Under the pieces are notes generated by a model. The model worked only from the letters and a program-made list of their open reading frames with translations. It was not told where the DNA came from and searched no databases. Shown piece by piece: positions 1 through 9,404 of a stretch of 24,350 nt of DNA (its first letter is position 1; every line of letters begins with the position of its first letter). Origin of the DNA: CADEEN01 sp031389585 (GTDB lineage: Bacteria; Pseudomonadota; Gammaproteobacteria; Burkholderiales; Burkholderiaceae_C); contig JANMSS010000295.1 of NCBI GenBank assembly GCA_031389585.1, positions 1 to 24,350 of the forward strand, given 5' to 3'. The translations under genes and the position numbers were made by a program.

Positions 1-1
1 C

Positions 2-1222
<1,221 letters not shown>

Positions 1223-1244
1223 CGGTGTGACTTCAGCGTGGTGC

Positions 1245-1270
1245 AACGGGGCTTCGGCCCCGTTCGTCTT
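1245..1270 (+). terminator. Hairpin terminator after ftsH
   Basis: A perfect 8-bp stem (AACGGGGC at 1245-1252, GCCCCGTT at 1257-1264) closes a UUCG tetraloop and is followed by the weakly T-rich CGTCTT. C(UUCG)G loops are unusually stable. The hairpin lies between ftsH and folP and overlaps any folP start upstream of 1277, which argues against those starts. The T tract is poor, so termination may be incomplete. Confidence 0.7.
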
Positions 1271-1276
1271 GATGCC

Positions 1277-2125
1277 ATGACTACCTGGCAGACCAGCCGT
1301 TTTGCGATCGACCTTGGCCAGCCGCGGGTGATGGCCATCGTCAACGTCACGCCGGATTCGTTCTCCGACGGCGGCCTGCATGCCGACGCCGCCAGCGCGA
1401 TGGCGCATTGCGACGCGCTGTTGCGCGAGGGCGCGCATATCCTGGACATCGGCGGCGAATCAACCCGGCCGGGTGCGCGCACGCCGAGCGCCGAAGAAGA
1501 GCTGCAGCGCGTGCTGCCGGTGCTGCGCCATGCCCTCACGCTGGGCGTACCCATCTCGGTTGACACCAGCCAGCCGCTGGTGATGCGCGCCGCGCTCGAC
1601 CTCGGCGTGGACATCGTCAACGATGTCCGCGCACTGCGGCGCGACGGTGCCCTCGACGTGCTGGCCGCCCACGCTAGTGCGGGCGTGTGCCTGACGCACA
1701 TGCGAGGCGAGCCAGGCACGATGCAGGCCACGCCGGTCTATGAGGATGTCCTCGCCGAGGTGGCTGAGTTTCTACGTGCGCGTCGCGCAGCCCTCATGGC
1801 TCGCGGCATCGCCGCCGATCGAATCGTGGTCGATCCGGGCATTGGTTTTGGCAAGACGGTGACTCACAATCTGGCGCTGTTGCGTTGCCAGCGCCAATTG
1901 CTCGAGATTGGCGCGCCGCTGCTGGTGGGTTGGTCGCGCAAGTCGACACTCGGCGCTCTGACCGGCAAAGGCGTGCAGGATCGGCTGGCGCTCAGCGTGG
2001 CAGCCGCACTGCTGGCGGTGCAACGCGGGGCACGTGTCGTGCGTGTGCATGACGTGGCGGCCACCGTCGGTGCGCTGGCCTTGTGGCGAGCGGTCGAAGA
2101 CAACAACAAGGCGGAAGAAGAATGA
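1277..2125 (+). CDS. folP: Dihydropteroate synthase
   Basis: Condenses 6-hydroxymethyl-7,8-dihydropterin diphosphate with p-aminobenzoate to dihydropteroate in cytosolic folate synthesis; the family is the sulfonamide target. The 282-residue TIM-barrel protein shows the pterin-binding signatures VNVTPDSFSDGG near the N-terminus and DIGGESTRPGA, then DPGIGFGKT and SRKSTLG, and the C-terminal VRVHDV. Length is normal. The frame is open back to 1238, but the ATG at 1277 gives the standard length and avoids translating through the terminator hairpin. The stop overlaps the glmM start (ATGA at 2122-2125), so the two genes are probably translationally coupled. The ftsH-folP-glmM order is common in proteobacteria. 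Confidence 0.96.
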   Translation: MTTWQTSRFAIDLGQPRVMAIVNVTPDSFSDGGLHADAASAMAHCDALLREGAHILDIGGESTRPGARTPSAEEELQRVLPVLRHALTLGVPISVDTSQPLVMRAALDLGVDIVNDVRALRRDGALDVLAAHASAGVCLTHMRGEPGTMQATPVYEDVLAEVAEFLRARRAALMARGIAADRIVVDPGIGFGKTVTHNLALLRCQRQLLEIGAPLLVGWSRKSTLGALTGKGVQDRLALSVAAALLAVQRGARVVRVHDVAATVGALALWRAVEDNNKAEEE

Positions 2126-3453
2126 CCAGACGCTACTTCGGCACTGACGGCATCCGCGGCACGGTGGGCCAGGAGCCGATCACGCCCGACTTCATGCTGC
2201 GCTTGGGTCATGCGGTCGGTCGGGTATTGAAGCAATCCTCGGCACGACCCTCGGTGGTGATCGGCAAGGACACCCGCATCTCGGGCTACATGATCGAGTC
2301 CGCGCTCGAAGCCGGATTCGCTTCGGCCGGTGTCGATACGCTCCTGTCGGGGCCGCTGCCCACACCCGGCGTGGCCTACCTGACCCGCGCATTGCGGCTC
2401 GATCTTGGGGTCGTCATCAGTGCCTCGCATAATGCCTTTGCAGACAACGGGATCAAGTTTTTCTCGGCCAGCGGGCAGAAACTACCCGACGCGTGGGAGC
2501 TGGCAGTCGAGGCCGCGTTGCTCGAAACGCCTCAGTGGTCCGACTCGGCCGGCCTGGGCAAGGCGCGCCGCATCGACGATGCGGGTGGACGCTACGTCGA
2601 GTTCTGCAAGAGCACGGTCAGGAACGACTTGTCGCTGAAGGGTCTGAAGCTGGTCGTCGATGCCGCCCATGGCGCCGCGTACCACGTGGCACCCGACGTA
2701 TTCCATGAACTCGGCGCCGAAGTCATCAAGATCGGCTGCGCCCCCGATGGCATGAACATCAACGCCGGCGTGGGTGCCACGTCGCCGCTGGCGCTGGTTA
2801 CGGCGGTTGCCGAGCACCGCGCCGATTACGGCATCGCGCTCGACGGCGACGCCGATCGCCTGCAACTGATTGATGCCAGCGGGCGCCTGTTCAACGGCGA
2901 CGAACTGCTCTTTGTCATGGTCGTCGACCGCCTGGCCCGTGGCGAGGCCGTGCCAGGCGTGGTCGGCACCTTGATGACCAACATGGGCGTCGAACTGGCG
3001 CTGCGCGACCTGGGGGTGGAACTGGTGCGAGCCAAGGTTGGCGACCGCTATGTGCTCGAGGAACTGGCGGCGCGTGGCTGGCAACTCGGCGGCGAGGGCT
3101 CGGGCCATTTGCTGGCACTTGACAAGCACACCACCGGCGATGGCATCGTCAGCGCCTTGCAGATCTTGCAGGCGGTGAAGGCCTCAGGTCGTTCCCTGGC
3201 GCAACTGCTCGCGCCGGTGACGCTGTTCCCGCAGGTGCTGATCAACGTGCGGGTTGCTGCCGACGCCGATCACCGCAGCAACGTGCGCTTGCTGCAAGCG
3301 CTGGCCGAGGTTGAGCGCGAACTCGCCGGTTCGGGGCGCGTGCTGATCCGGACCTCGGGGACGGAGCCTGTGCTGCGGGTGATGGTCGAAGCCAGCGATG
3401 CGGCACAGGCCATGGCCTGTGCCGAACGCCTGGCAGCGATCGTTCGTTCCTGA
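2122..3453 (+). CDS. glmM: Phosphoglucosamine mutase
   Basis: Interconverts glucosamine-6-phosphate and glucosamine-1-phosphate on the route to UDP-GlcNAc for peptidoglycan and lipopolysaccharide. The 443 residues match the family length. Landmarks are the N-terminal YFGTDGIRG, the phosphoserine loop ISASHNAF with the catalytic serine at residue 102, the magnesium loop DGDADR starting at residue 241, and the C-terminal phosphate-binding RTSGTEP. The residue after SHN is Ala where Pro is more usual, a mild variation. The start is set by the ATGA overlap with folP and a purine-rich GGAAGAAG just upstream. The gene converges on the FAS1 lipoprotein gene with only 27 bases between the stops and no clear terminator. 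Confidence 0.97.
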   Translation: MTRRYFGTDGIRGTVGQEPITPDFMLRLGHAVGRVLKQSSARPSVVIGKDTRISGYMIESALEAGFASAGVDTLLSGPLPTPGVAYLTRALRLDLGVVISASHNAFADNGIKFFSASGQKLPDAWELAVEAALLETPQWSDSAGLGKARRIDDAGGRYVEFCKSTVRNDLSLKGLKLVVDAAHGAAYHVAPDVFHELGAEVIKIGCAPDGMNINAGVGATSPLALVTAVAEHRADYGIALDGDADRLQLIDASGRLFNGDELLFVMVVDRLARGEAVPGVVGTLMTNMGVELALRDLGVELVRAKVGDRYVLEELAARGWQLGGEGSGHLLALDKHTTGDGIVSALQILQAVKASGRSLAQLLAPVTLFPQVLINVRVAADADHRSNVRLLQALAEVERELAGSGRVLIRTSGTEPVLRVMVEASDAAQAMACAERLAAIVRS

Positions 3454-3480
3454 GCGGGGTCTGGCCGGCCCGCGGGAGGG

Positions 3481-3969
3481 TCAGCGCTTCGGCGGCAGCA
3501 GGACGCGGTCGATCACGTGAACCACGCCGTTGGTCGCGACAACGTCGGCTGTCAGGACCACGGCATCTTCCACGGTCACGATGTCACCTGCCTTGGACAT
3601 CGCAAGATTGGCGCCATTGACGGTCTTGACGTTGCCGTTCTTCACCGTGGCCGCGGGCATCGCCGCAGGCACCACGTGGTAGGTCAGTACTGACTTGAGA
3701 AGTTCCTTGTCGCTGCCGAGGTCGGCCAAAGTCTTGGCGGGGACGGCCTTGAAGGCCTCGTCGGTCGGTGCAAAGACGGTGAACGGGCCGGGGCCGCGCA
3801 AGGTTTCCGTCAAGCCGGCCTGAGCAATCAGGCGATTGAGCGTGCTCAGCTGGGGCGTGCGGGCGGCAGTGTCGGCGATGGATGTTGGGCTGGATTTCGT
3901 GGCGCAGCCGGCGAGCAGCACTGCCGACAGTGCGATGGCGGCGAAGGGTAGGCGGGTGGAGCGGAACAT
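3481..3969 (-). CDS. FAS1 (fasciclin) domain lipoprotein
   Basis: A 162-residue predicted lipoprotein with one FAS1 domain, a fold found in secreted and surface proteins and often linked to adhesion. A basic, hydrophobic signal peptide ends in the lipobox LAGC (Cys 22). The domain shows the H1 motif FTVFAPTDEAF, the central YHVVP and the H2 motif NGVVHVIDRVLLP at the C-terminus. A GAGGA ribosome site lies close before the ATG. The protein should be anchored in the envelope facing the periplasm or outside; its ligand is unknown. It diverges from pstS, and a minus-strand candidate Pho box at 4028-4045 lies upstream of it, so induction by phosphate starvation is inferred. No catalytic function is evident. 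Confidence 0.92.
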   Translation of the reverse strand: MFRSTRLPFAAIALSAVLLAGCATKSSPTSIADTAARTPQLSTLNRLIAQAGLTETLRGPGPFTVFAPTDEAFKAVPAKTLADLGSDKELLKSVLTYHVVPAAMPAATVKNGNVKTVNGANLAMSKAGDIVTVEDAVVLTADVVATNGVVHVIDRVLLPPKR

Positions 3970-4027
3970 GGCTATCCTCGAAAGCAGGTTGTCTGGGGGG
4001 TGTCGAGCGAGAGCTTAGTTGGGCTGC

Positions 4028-4045
4028 ATGTCAGAAAAGTGACAA
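4028..4045 (-). promoter_or_regulatory. Candidate Pho box for the FAS1 lipoprotein gene
   Basis: Read on the minus strand, the site is TTGTCAC-TTTT-CTGACAT: two 7-bp units spaced 11 bp start to start, each matching 6 of 7 bases of the CTGTCAY Pho-box repeat, with an AT-only 4-bp spacer as in the classical consensus. Nine bases later comes CTAAGC, at the same place as the CTAAAG behind the pstS box. PhoB control of the FAS1 gene is inferred. Confidence 0.6.
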
Positions 4046-4083
4046 CGGCATGACCGCCACATGGCGCTGTCAGGCGCACCGCT

Positions 4084-4101
4084 CTGTCACGGCGCTGTCA
4101 T
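4084..4101 (+). promoter_or_regulatory. Pho box (PhoB operator) of pstS
   Basis: CTGTCAC-GGCG-CTGTCAT gives two direct repeats with 11-bp periodicity, matching the PhoB consensus in both units. It lies about 60 bases upstream of the pstS start, in the place where Pho promoters replace the -35 box. A further half-site CTGTCAG at 4067-4073 is 17 bp away and out of register. Confidence 0.85.
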
Positions 4102-4111
4102 GCGGCAGACC

Positions 4112-4117
4112 TAAAGT
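4112..4117 (+). promoter_or_regulatory. Candidate -10 element of the pst promoter
   Basis: TAAAGT matches 4 of 6 bases of the sigma-70 -10 box and starts 10 bases after the Pho box, the usual geometry for PhoB-activated promoters that lack a -35 box. It predicts a leader of about 40 bases before pstS. Confidence 0.5.
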
Positions 4118-4162
4118 TCACCGACTTCCAATCCCAGTTCAACCCGTCAGGAAAGGTTTCAG

Positions 4163-5197
4163 ATGTTTCCCACAACGATTCGCTCCTTAGCTCTTGCCGC
4201 CGCCCTTGTTGCCCCTGTGGCCGCGACGGCCCAGGACGTGACGGGCGCCGGCGCCACATTTCCCGCGCCGCTGTACTCCAAGTGGGCAGATGCCTACAAC
4301 AAGGCGACCAACGTGCGGATCAACTACCAGTCTGTCGGCTCGGGAGCCGGCCTGCGCCAGATCCGTGGCAAGACAGTCGACTTCGGCGCATCCGACATGC
4401 CCTTGACGGATGCCGAGTTGGCGAAGGACGGCCTGATGCAGTTTCCGACCGTCATCGGTGGCGTAGTGCCCGTGATCAATGTGAAGGGCATCACTGCCGG
4501 TCAGATGCGCATCACCGGCCAGGTGCTGGGTGACATCTACCTCGGCAAGATCACCAAGTGGAACGATGCTGCCCTGACGGCGCTCAACCCGGGGGTGCCG
4601 CTGCCCGACAGCGCCATCGCCGTAGTCCGACGCGCCGACGGCTCGGGCACGACCTTCATCTTCAGCAACTATCTCTCGAAGGTCAATGCCGAGTGGAAGT
4701 CCAAGGTCGGCGAGGGCACGGCGGTGAACTGGCCCACCGGTGCCGGTGGCAAGGGCAATGAGGGCGTCGCTGCCTTCGTACAGCGCCTGCCGAACTCGAT
4801 CGGCTATGTTGAGTACTCCTACGCCAAGTCCAACAAGATGGCCCATGTGTTGCTGCGCAACCAGGCCGGCACCTTCGTGACGCCTGACGACGCCAACTTC
4901 AAGGCCGCAGCCGCAGGCGCGGAATGGTCCAAGAGCTTCTACCAGATCCTCACCGAGCAACCCGGCAAGGACAGCTGGCCGATCACCGGCGCCACCTTCA
5001 TCATGATGTACAAGGTCCAGGAAAAGCCGGCACCGGGCTCGAACTCCTTGAAGTTCTTCGACTGGGCGTTTGTCAACGGCGACAAGATGGCCACCGAACT
5101 CGAGTACGTGCCCCTGCCGGACGCGGTAAAGGCGCTGGTGCGCAACGCCTGGGGCGAGATCAAGGACCCGTCGGGCAAGGTCGTCGCCTTCAAGTGA
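4163..5197 (+). CDS. pstS: Periplasmic phosphate-binding protein PstS
   Basis: High-affinity phosphate receptor of the Pst ABC transporter. The 344-residue precursor has a Sec signal peptide ending ATAQ near residue 24, then the mature N-terminus DVTGAGATFPAP. Phosphate-contacting segments typical of the family are GAGATFPAPLYSKW, SVGSGAGLRQI, FGASDMPL and RADGSGTTFIFSNYLS. Length is normal. AGGAAAGG lies about 8 bases before the ATG. It is the first gene of pstSCAB-phoU-phoBR, and the 90-base gap before pstC leaves room for the differential expression usual between PstS and the membrane subunits, though I see no strong hairpin there. The gene is expected to be strongly induced by phosphate limitation through the Pho box upstream. 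Confidence 0.97.
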   Translation: MFPTTIRSLALAAALVAPVAATAQDVTGAGATFPAPLYSKWADAYNKATNVRINYQSVGSGAGLRQIRGKTVDFGASDMPLTDAELAKDGLMQFPTVIGGVVPVINVKGITAGQMRITGQVLGDIYLGKITKWNDAALTALNPGVPLPDSAIAVVRRADGSGTTFIFSNYLSKVNAEWKSKVGEGTAVNWPTGAGGKGNEGVAAFVQRLPNSIGYVEYSYAKSNKMAHVLLRNQAGTFVTPDDANFKAAAAGAEWSKSFYQILTEQPGKDSWPITGATFIMMYKVQEKPAPGSNSLKFFDWAFVNGDKMATELEYVPLPDAVKALVRNAWGEIKDPSGKVVAFK

Positions 5198-5287
5198 GGT
5201 CATTGTCGGACCCTGGGCGGCAGTCGCGCACGCTGTGACGCTGCCATCCTCTTCGCAGGAGCCAGACCCAGAGGCGCCGAGGCCATC

Positions 5288-6310
5288 GTGACTGCTACAT
5301 TCCCCGCCAATCCCCTGCCAAGAGTCGAATCGATGGACAAGACGGTGATGGGCGGTCGTCCGCCGGAGCGGGTCCGGCGCCAGCCTTGGGCCGACCGCCT
5401 GTTTGCGATCGCGGCGCACGGCGCAGCCTGGCTGACCCTGGCCCTGATGGCTGGCATCATCATCTCGCTGACCATCAGCGCGATGCCGGCGATACGCGAG
5501 TACGGGCTGAGCTTTCTGTGGCGATCCGAGTGGGACCCGGTCGAGGAGAAGTTCGGCGGCTTGGTGATGATCTACGGCACCCTGGCGACGTCGTTCATCG
5601 CGTTGCTGATTGCCGTGCCGGTGAGCTTCGGCATCGCCTTGTTTCTCACCGAGCTGTCACCGAATTGGCTTCGTCGGCCGCTGGGTACGGCCGTGGAGTT
5701 GCTGGCCGCCGTCCCCAGCATCGTCTACGGCATGTGGGGTCTGCTGGTTTTTGGGCCGATCCTGGCGACCTATGTCCAACAGCCCGCGCAGGCGCTGTTC
5801 GGCGGCGTACCGCTGTTGGGCGCCTTGGTCTCTGGCGCGCCCGTGGGCATCGGCATTCTGTCCGCCGGCATCATCCTGGCCATCATGGTGATTCCGTTCA
5901 TCGCCTCGGTGATGCGTGATGTCTTCGAGACCACGCCCGCGTTGCTGAAGGAGTCAGCCTATGGCCTGGGATCGACGACCTGGGAAGTGGTCTGGAAAGT
6001 GGTGTTGCCGTACACCAAGACGGGCGTCATCGGCGCCATCATGCTCGGCCTGGGTCGGGCCCTGGGCGAAACCATGGCGGTGACCTTCGTCATCGGCAAC
6101 TTCAATCAGCTCAACTCCTTGTCCTTGTTCGAGGCCGCGAACAGCATCACGTCGGCGATTGCCAACGAGTTCGCTGAGGCGAATCCGGGCCTGCACCAGG
6201 CCTCGCTGATGTACCTTGGCCTGGTCCTGTTCTTCATCACCTTCTGCGTGCTGGCCCTGTCCAAGATCCTGCTGTCGCGCTTGCAGCGCAACGAGGGGAG
6301 TCGCACATGA
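5288..6310 (+). CDS. pstC: Phosphate ABC transporter permease PstC
   Basis: One of two inner-membrane permease subunits forming the phosphate channel. It has about six hydrophobic helices, and a cytoplasmic EAA-type loop (TTPALLKESAYGLG) contacts the PstB ATPase. The C-terminal part GRALGETMAVTFVIGN is characteristic of PstC. The 340 residues follow a GTG start at 5288, preceded by GAGG; an in-frame ATG at 5333 would give 325 residues and is also possible, since the first residues are not conserved-looking. The stop overlaps the pstA start by ATGA at 6307-6310, consistent with coupled, equimolar synthesis. Confidence 0.95.
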   Translation: MTATFPANPLPRVESMDKTVMGGRPPERVRRQPWADRLFAIAAHGAAWLTLALMAGIIISLTISAMPAIREYGLSFLWRSEWDPVEEKFGGLVMIYGTLATSFIALLIAVPVSFGIALFLTELSPNWLRRPLGTAVELLAAVPSIVYGMWGLLVFGPILATYVQQPAQALFGGVPLLGALVSGAPVGIGILSAGIILAIMVIPFIASVMRDVFETTPALLKESAYGLGSTTWEVVWKVVLPYTKTGVIGAIMLGLGRALGETMAVTFVIGNFNQLNSLSLFEAANSITSAIANEFAEANPGLHQASLMYLGLVLFFITFCVLALSKILLSRLQRNEGSRT

Positions 6311-7179
6311 GCGGCGCCATGACTGCCGTCGATACAGGCCGCCTGCGCATGCACACGCGGCGCAAGCGCGTGAACGTGATTGCCTTGACCCTCTCGCTCG
6401 GCGCGATGGCTTTTGGCATGTTCTGGCTGGCCTGGATCCTGTTCGAGACGATCCGTCTGGGCATTGGTGGCATTGCGCTGTCGGTCTTCACCGAGATGAC
6501 GCCGCCGCCGCAGGCCGAGAGTGGCGGCCTGGCCAATGCCATCGCCGGCTCGCTGGTGATGGTCGGCCTGGCCACGCTGCTGGGCACGCCCATCGGCATC
6601 CTGTGCGGCATCTACCTGGCCGAGTACGGCAAGAAGACGCGGCTGGGCTACGTCACCGGCTTCATCAATGACATTCTTCTGTCGGCGCCCTCGATCGTCA
6701 TTGGTCTGTTCATCTATGCGTTGATCGTCGCGCAGGTGCGGTCGTTTTCGGCCGCTGCCGGCGTGCTGGCCTTGACTCTGATCGTCATTCCGGTCGTCAT
6801 CCGGACCACCGAGAACATGCTCAGCCTGATCCCCAATGCCTTGCGCGAGGCGGCATACGCGCTGGGCACGCCGAAGTGGAAGGTGATCTATTCCATCACG
6901 CTCAAGGCGGCCCGGGCGGGTGTGATGACGGGGATCCTGCTGGCCCTGGCGCGCATTGCTGGCGAAACCGCGCCCTTGCTGTTCACGGCCCTGTCCAACC
7001 AGTTCTGGACCCTGAATCTCGGCGAGCCGATGGCCAGCCTGCCGGTGACGATCTACAAGTTTGCGCTGAGTCCCTACGAGAACTGGAAGGACCTGGCCTG
7101 GGCCGGTGTCTTCCTGATCACTCTGGGCGTGCTGGCGCTGAACATCGTGGCGCGCGTGCTGTTCCGCAACAAGACCTGA
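6307..7179 (+). CDS. pstA: Phosphate ABC transporter permease PstA
   Basis: Second inner-membrane subunit of the phosphate channel, 290 residues with about six transmembrane helices after a short basic cytoplasmic N-terminus (RKRVNVIAL). The EAA loop reads NALREAAYALGTPKWKV, and the ARIAGETAPLLFTA stretch is typical of PstA. The start is fixed by the ATGA overlap with pstC. The stop lies in a TGAGGA sequence that also serves as the ribosome site of pstB, 13 bases downstream. Confidence 0.96.
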   Translation: MSGAMTAVDTGRLRMHTRRKRVNVIALTLSLGAMAFGMFWLAWILFETIRLGIGGIALSVFTEMTPPPQAESGGLANAIAGSLVMVGLATLLGTPIGILCGIYLAEYGKKTRLGYVTGFINDILLSAPSIVIGLFIYALIVAQVRSFSAAAGVLALTLIVIPVVIRTTENMLSLIPNALREAAYALGTPKWKVIYSITLKAARAGVMTGILLALARIAGETAPLLFTALSNQFWTLNLGEPMASLPVTIYKFALSPYENWKDLAWAGVFLITLGVLALNIVARVLFRNKT

Positions 7180-7192
7180 GGAACCCGACCCC

Positions 7193-7978
7193 ATGGACAC
7201 TCGAGTTGAAACTGCAGCCGGCGAGAAGATCAAGCTCGCCGTGCGCGACCTGAACTTCTATTACGGCAACTTCAAGGCGCTGAAGAACATCAACCTCGAT
7301 ATTCCGGAGCGCAAGGTCACCGCCTTCATCGGCCCGTCGGGCTGTGGCAAGAGCACCCTGCTGCGCGTCTTCAACCGCATGTTCGAGCTCTACTCGGAGC
7401 AGCGCGCCGAGGGCAGCGTCACGCTCGACGGTGAGGACATTCTGCAGAGCAAGCTCGATGTCAGCCTGATCCGCGCCAAGATCGGCATGGTGTTCCAGAA
7501 ACCGACACCCTTCCCGATGTCGATCTACGACAACATCGCCTTCGGTGTGCGTCTGTTCGAATCTTTGCCTCGCGTCGAGATGGACGAACGTGTCGAGTGG
7601 GCCTTGAAGAAGGCGGCGTTGTGGGGCGAGGTCAAGGACAAGCTGGCCCAGAACGGTGCCAGCCTGTCGGGTGGGCAACAGCAGCGCCTTTGCATCGCCC
7701 GCGGCATCGCGATCAAGCCCGAGGTTCTGCTGCTCGACGAACCGTGCTCTGCGCTGGACCCGATCTCGACCGGCAAGATCGAGGAGTTGATCCACGAACT
7801 CAAGAGCGACTACACCGTGATGATCGTGACGCACAACATGCAGCAAGCGGCGCGTTGTTCGGACTACACCGCCTACATGTACCTGGGCGACCTGGTGGAG
7901 TTCGGCCCGACCAGCGAGCTGTTCATGAAGCCGAAGAAGCGCGATACCGAGGATTACATCACCGGCCGGTTCGGCTGA
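7193..7978 (+). CDS. pstB: Phosphate import ATPase PstB
   Basis: Cytosolic ATPase that powers the PstCA channel and forms part of the phosphate-sensing complex with PhoU and PhoR. The 261 residues contain Walker A GPSGCGKST (47-55), the Q-loop region MVFQKPTPFPMS, the ABC signature LSGGQ (158-162), Walker B LLLDEP (Asp 182, Glu 183), and the H-loop VTHNM. All ATPase motifs are intact. The ribosome site GAGGA overlaps the pstA stop, and phoU follows after 11 bases. Confidence 0.98.
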   Translation: MDTRVETAAGEKIKLAVRDLNFYYGNFKALKNINLDIPERKVTAFIGPSGCGKSTLLRVFNRMFELYSEQRAEGSVTLDGEDILQSKLDVSLIRAKIGMVFQKPTPFPMSIYDNIAFGVRLFESLPRVEMDERVEWALKKAALWGEVKDKLAQNGASLSGGQQQRLCIARGIAIKPEVLLLDEPCSALDPISTGKIEELIHELKSDYTVMIVTHNMQQAARCSDYTAYMYLGDLVEFGPTSELFMKPKKRDTEDYITGRFG

Positions 7979-7989
7979 GGAAGCAAACG

Positions 7990-8697
7990 ATGACCGACAA
8001 GCACCTTTCGACCCAATTCGACGCAGAGCTTTCTGGCATTTCCAATCGCGTGCTCGAAATGGGCGGCCTGGTCGAGTCCCAGGTCGCACGATCCGTCTAT
8101 GCGCTGACCCAGTTCTCCGGTGAAACCGCGACCCAGGTCTTGCAAGCGGAGGAGCGCGTCAACACCATGGAGATGGAGATCGACCGTGATCTGTCGGCGA
8201 TCATTGCGCGCCGCCAGCCGACGGCGCGCGACTTGCGCCTGTTGATCGCGATCAGCCGGACGATTGCCAACCTCGAACGCGTCGGCGACGAGGCGGCTCG
8301 AATTGCCCGCACGGTGCAACGCCTGATCAACACGGGCGTGTCGAGCCGGATGCGACTGCCGGTGGCCGACCTGTCGTTCGAGGCTGACCTGGCGGTTGCC
8401 CAGTTGCGCAAGGCACTCGACGCCTTCGCGCGGCTCGACACGACCCATGCACTCGAAGTTCTGCGCGCCGACGATCAGATCGACCGCGAGTTCGACGGCC
8501 TGATGCGCAAGCTCATCACCTACATGATGGAGGATCCGCGCACGATTTCTGCCAGCATCGATCTGATCTTTGTCGCCAAGGCGATCGAACGCGTCGGCGA
8601 TCACGCCAAGAATCTGGCCGAGGCGATCATCTACGTCGTCAAGGGCACCGATGTGCGTCACACTTCGGTCGACGACATCGCCGACGCGGTTCGATGA
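7990..8697 (+). CDS. phoU: Phosphate signalling regulator PhoU
   Basis: A 235-residue all-helical protein that links the Pst transporter to PhoR and keeps the Pho regulon off when phosphate is plentiful. The two PhoU repeats are each marked by the metal-binding E-R-x-G-D signature, NLERVGDEAARI in the first half and AIERVGDHAKNLAE in the second. GAGGAAG just after the pstB stop serves as ribosome site for the ATG at 7990, and the protein has the expected length from there. The frame is open further upstream only as a shadow of pstB. The stop overlaps the phoB start by ATGA at 8694-8697. Confidence 0.96.
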   Translation: MTDKHLSTQFDAELSGISNRVLEMGGLVESQVARSVYALTQFSGETATQVLQAEERVNTMEMEIDRDLSAIIARRQPTARDLRLLIAISRTIANLERVGDEAARIARTVQRLINTGVSSRMRLPVADLSFEADLAVAQLRKALDAFARLDTTHALEVLRADDQIDREFDGLMRKLITYMMEDPRTISASIDLIFVAKAIERVGDHAKNLAEAIIYVVKGTDVRHTSVDDIADAVR

Positions 8698-9404
8698 GTC
8701 GCATCCTGGTCGTCGAGGACGAGGCTGCGATCGCCGAGTTGGTGGCGATCAACCTGCGTCATGCAGGCTATGAAGTCACGCTGGTTGGCGATGCGCAGGG
8801 TGCGCTGCAAAGCGTCGACCGCATGCTGCCCGACCTCGTGTTGCTTGACTGGATGCTGCCCGGACAGTCGGGACTGGCCTTGACCAAGGCGTGGCGCAGC
8901 GCAGCGCGCACCAAGGCCTTGCCGATCATTATGCTGACGGCACGCGCCGAAGAAGGCGACAAGCTGGCCGGGTTGGACGGTGGCGCCGACGACTACCTGA
9001 CCAAGCCGTTCTCGCCGAGGGAGTTGCTGGCGCGCATCCGGGCCGTGTTGCGACGCAAGGCGCCTCAGGCGCTCGACGATGCGGTCGAGGTCGGTGGGCT
9101 CAGGCTGGATCCCGCAACACGGCGCGTGAATCGCCTCGTCGATGGCGTGGTGTGCGACGTCAAGGTCGGGCCCACCGAGTTTCGCCTGCTGCACTTCCTG
9201 ATGACGCACCCCGAACGCGTGCACAGCCGCGCCCAGTTGCTCGACCGCGTCTGGGGCGACCATGTCTTCATCGAGGAGCGGACGGTCGATGTCCACGTCA
9301 AGCGCCTGCGCGAAGCGCTGGCGCCGGTGCGTGGTTCGCAACTGGTCGAGACTGTTCGTGGTGCCGGTTACCGGATGACCCAGGCCAATCCGCTGCCGGC
9401 ATGA
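8694..9404 (+). CDS. phoB: Phosphate regulon response regulator PhoB
   Basis: OmpR-type transcription factor, 236 residues. The receiver domain has the acidic pocket E8/D9, phosphoacceptor Asp 52 (LLDWM), Thr 82 and Lys 104 (TKPF). The C-terminal winged-helix domain includes GPTEFRLLHFL, the RVWGD turn and the ERTVDVHVKRLR recognition helix, as in E. coli PhoB, which binds Pho boxes. It sits between phoU and phoR with ATGA overlaps on both sides, and its likely targets are the Pho boxes at 4084-4101 and 4028-4045. Because it lies downstream of pstS, positive autoregulation through read-through from the pst promoter is expected. Confidence 0.97.
   Translation: MSRILVVEDEAAIAELVAINLRHAGYEVTLVGDAQGALQSVDRMLPDLVLLDWMLPGQSGLALTKAWRSAARTKALPIIMLTARAEEGDKLAGLDGGADDYLTKPFSPRELLARIRAVLRRKAPQALDDAVEVGGLRLDPATRRVNRLVDGVVCDVKVGPTEFRLLHFLMTHPERVHSRAQLLDRVWGDHVFIEERTVDVHVKRLREALAPVRGSQLVETVRGAGYRMTQANPLPA

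Noticed and set aside
5198..5287. Possible terminator or processing hairpin between pstS and pstC
   Set aside because: Only short, imperfect inverted matches and no T tract; nothing firm enough to annotate.
4187..5419. Long minus-strand frame opposite pstS and pstC
   Set aside because: Complement of well-recognised coding sequence, with no motif or ribosome site; a GC-rich shadow.
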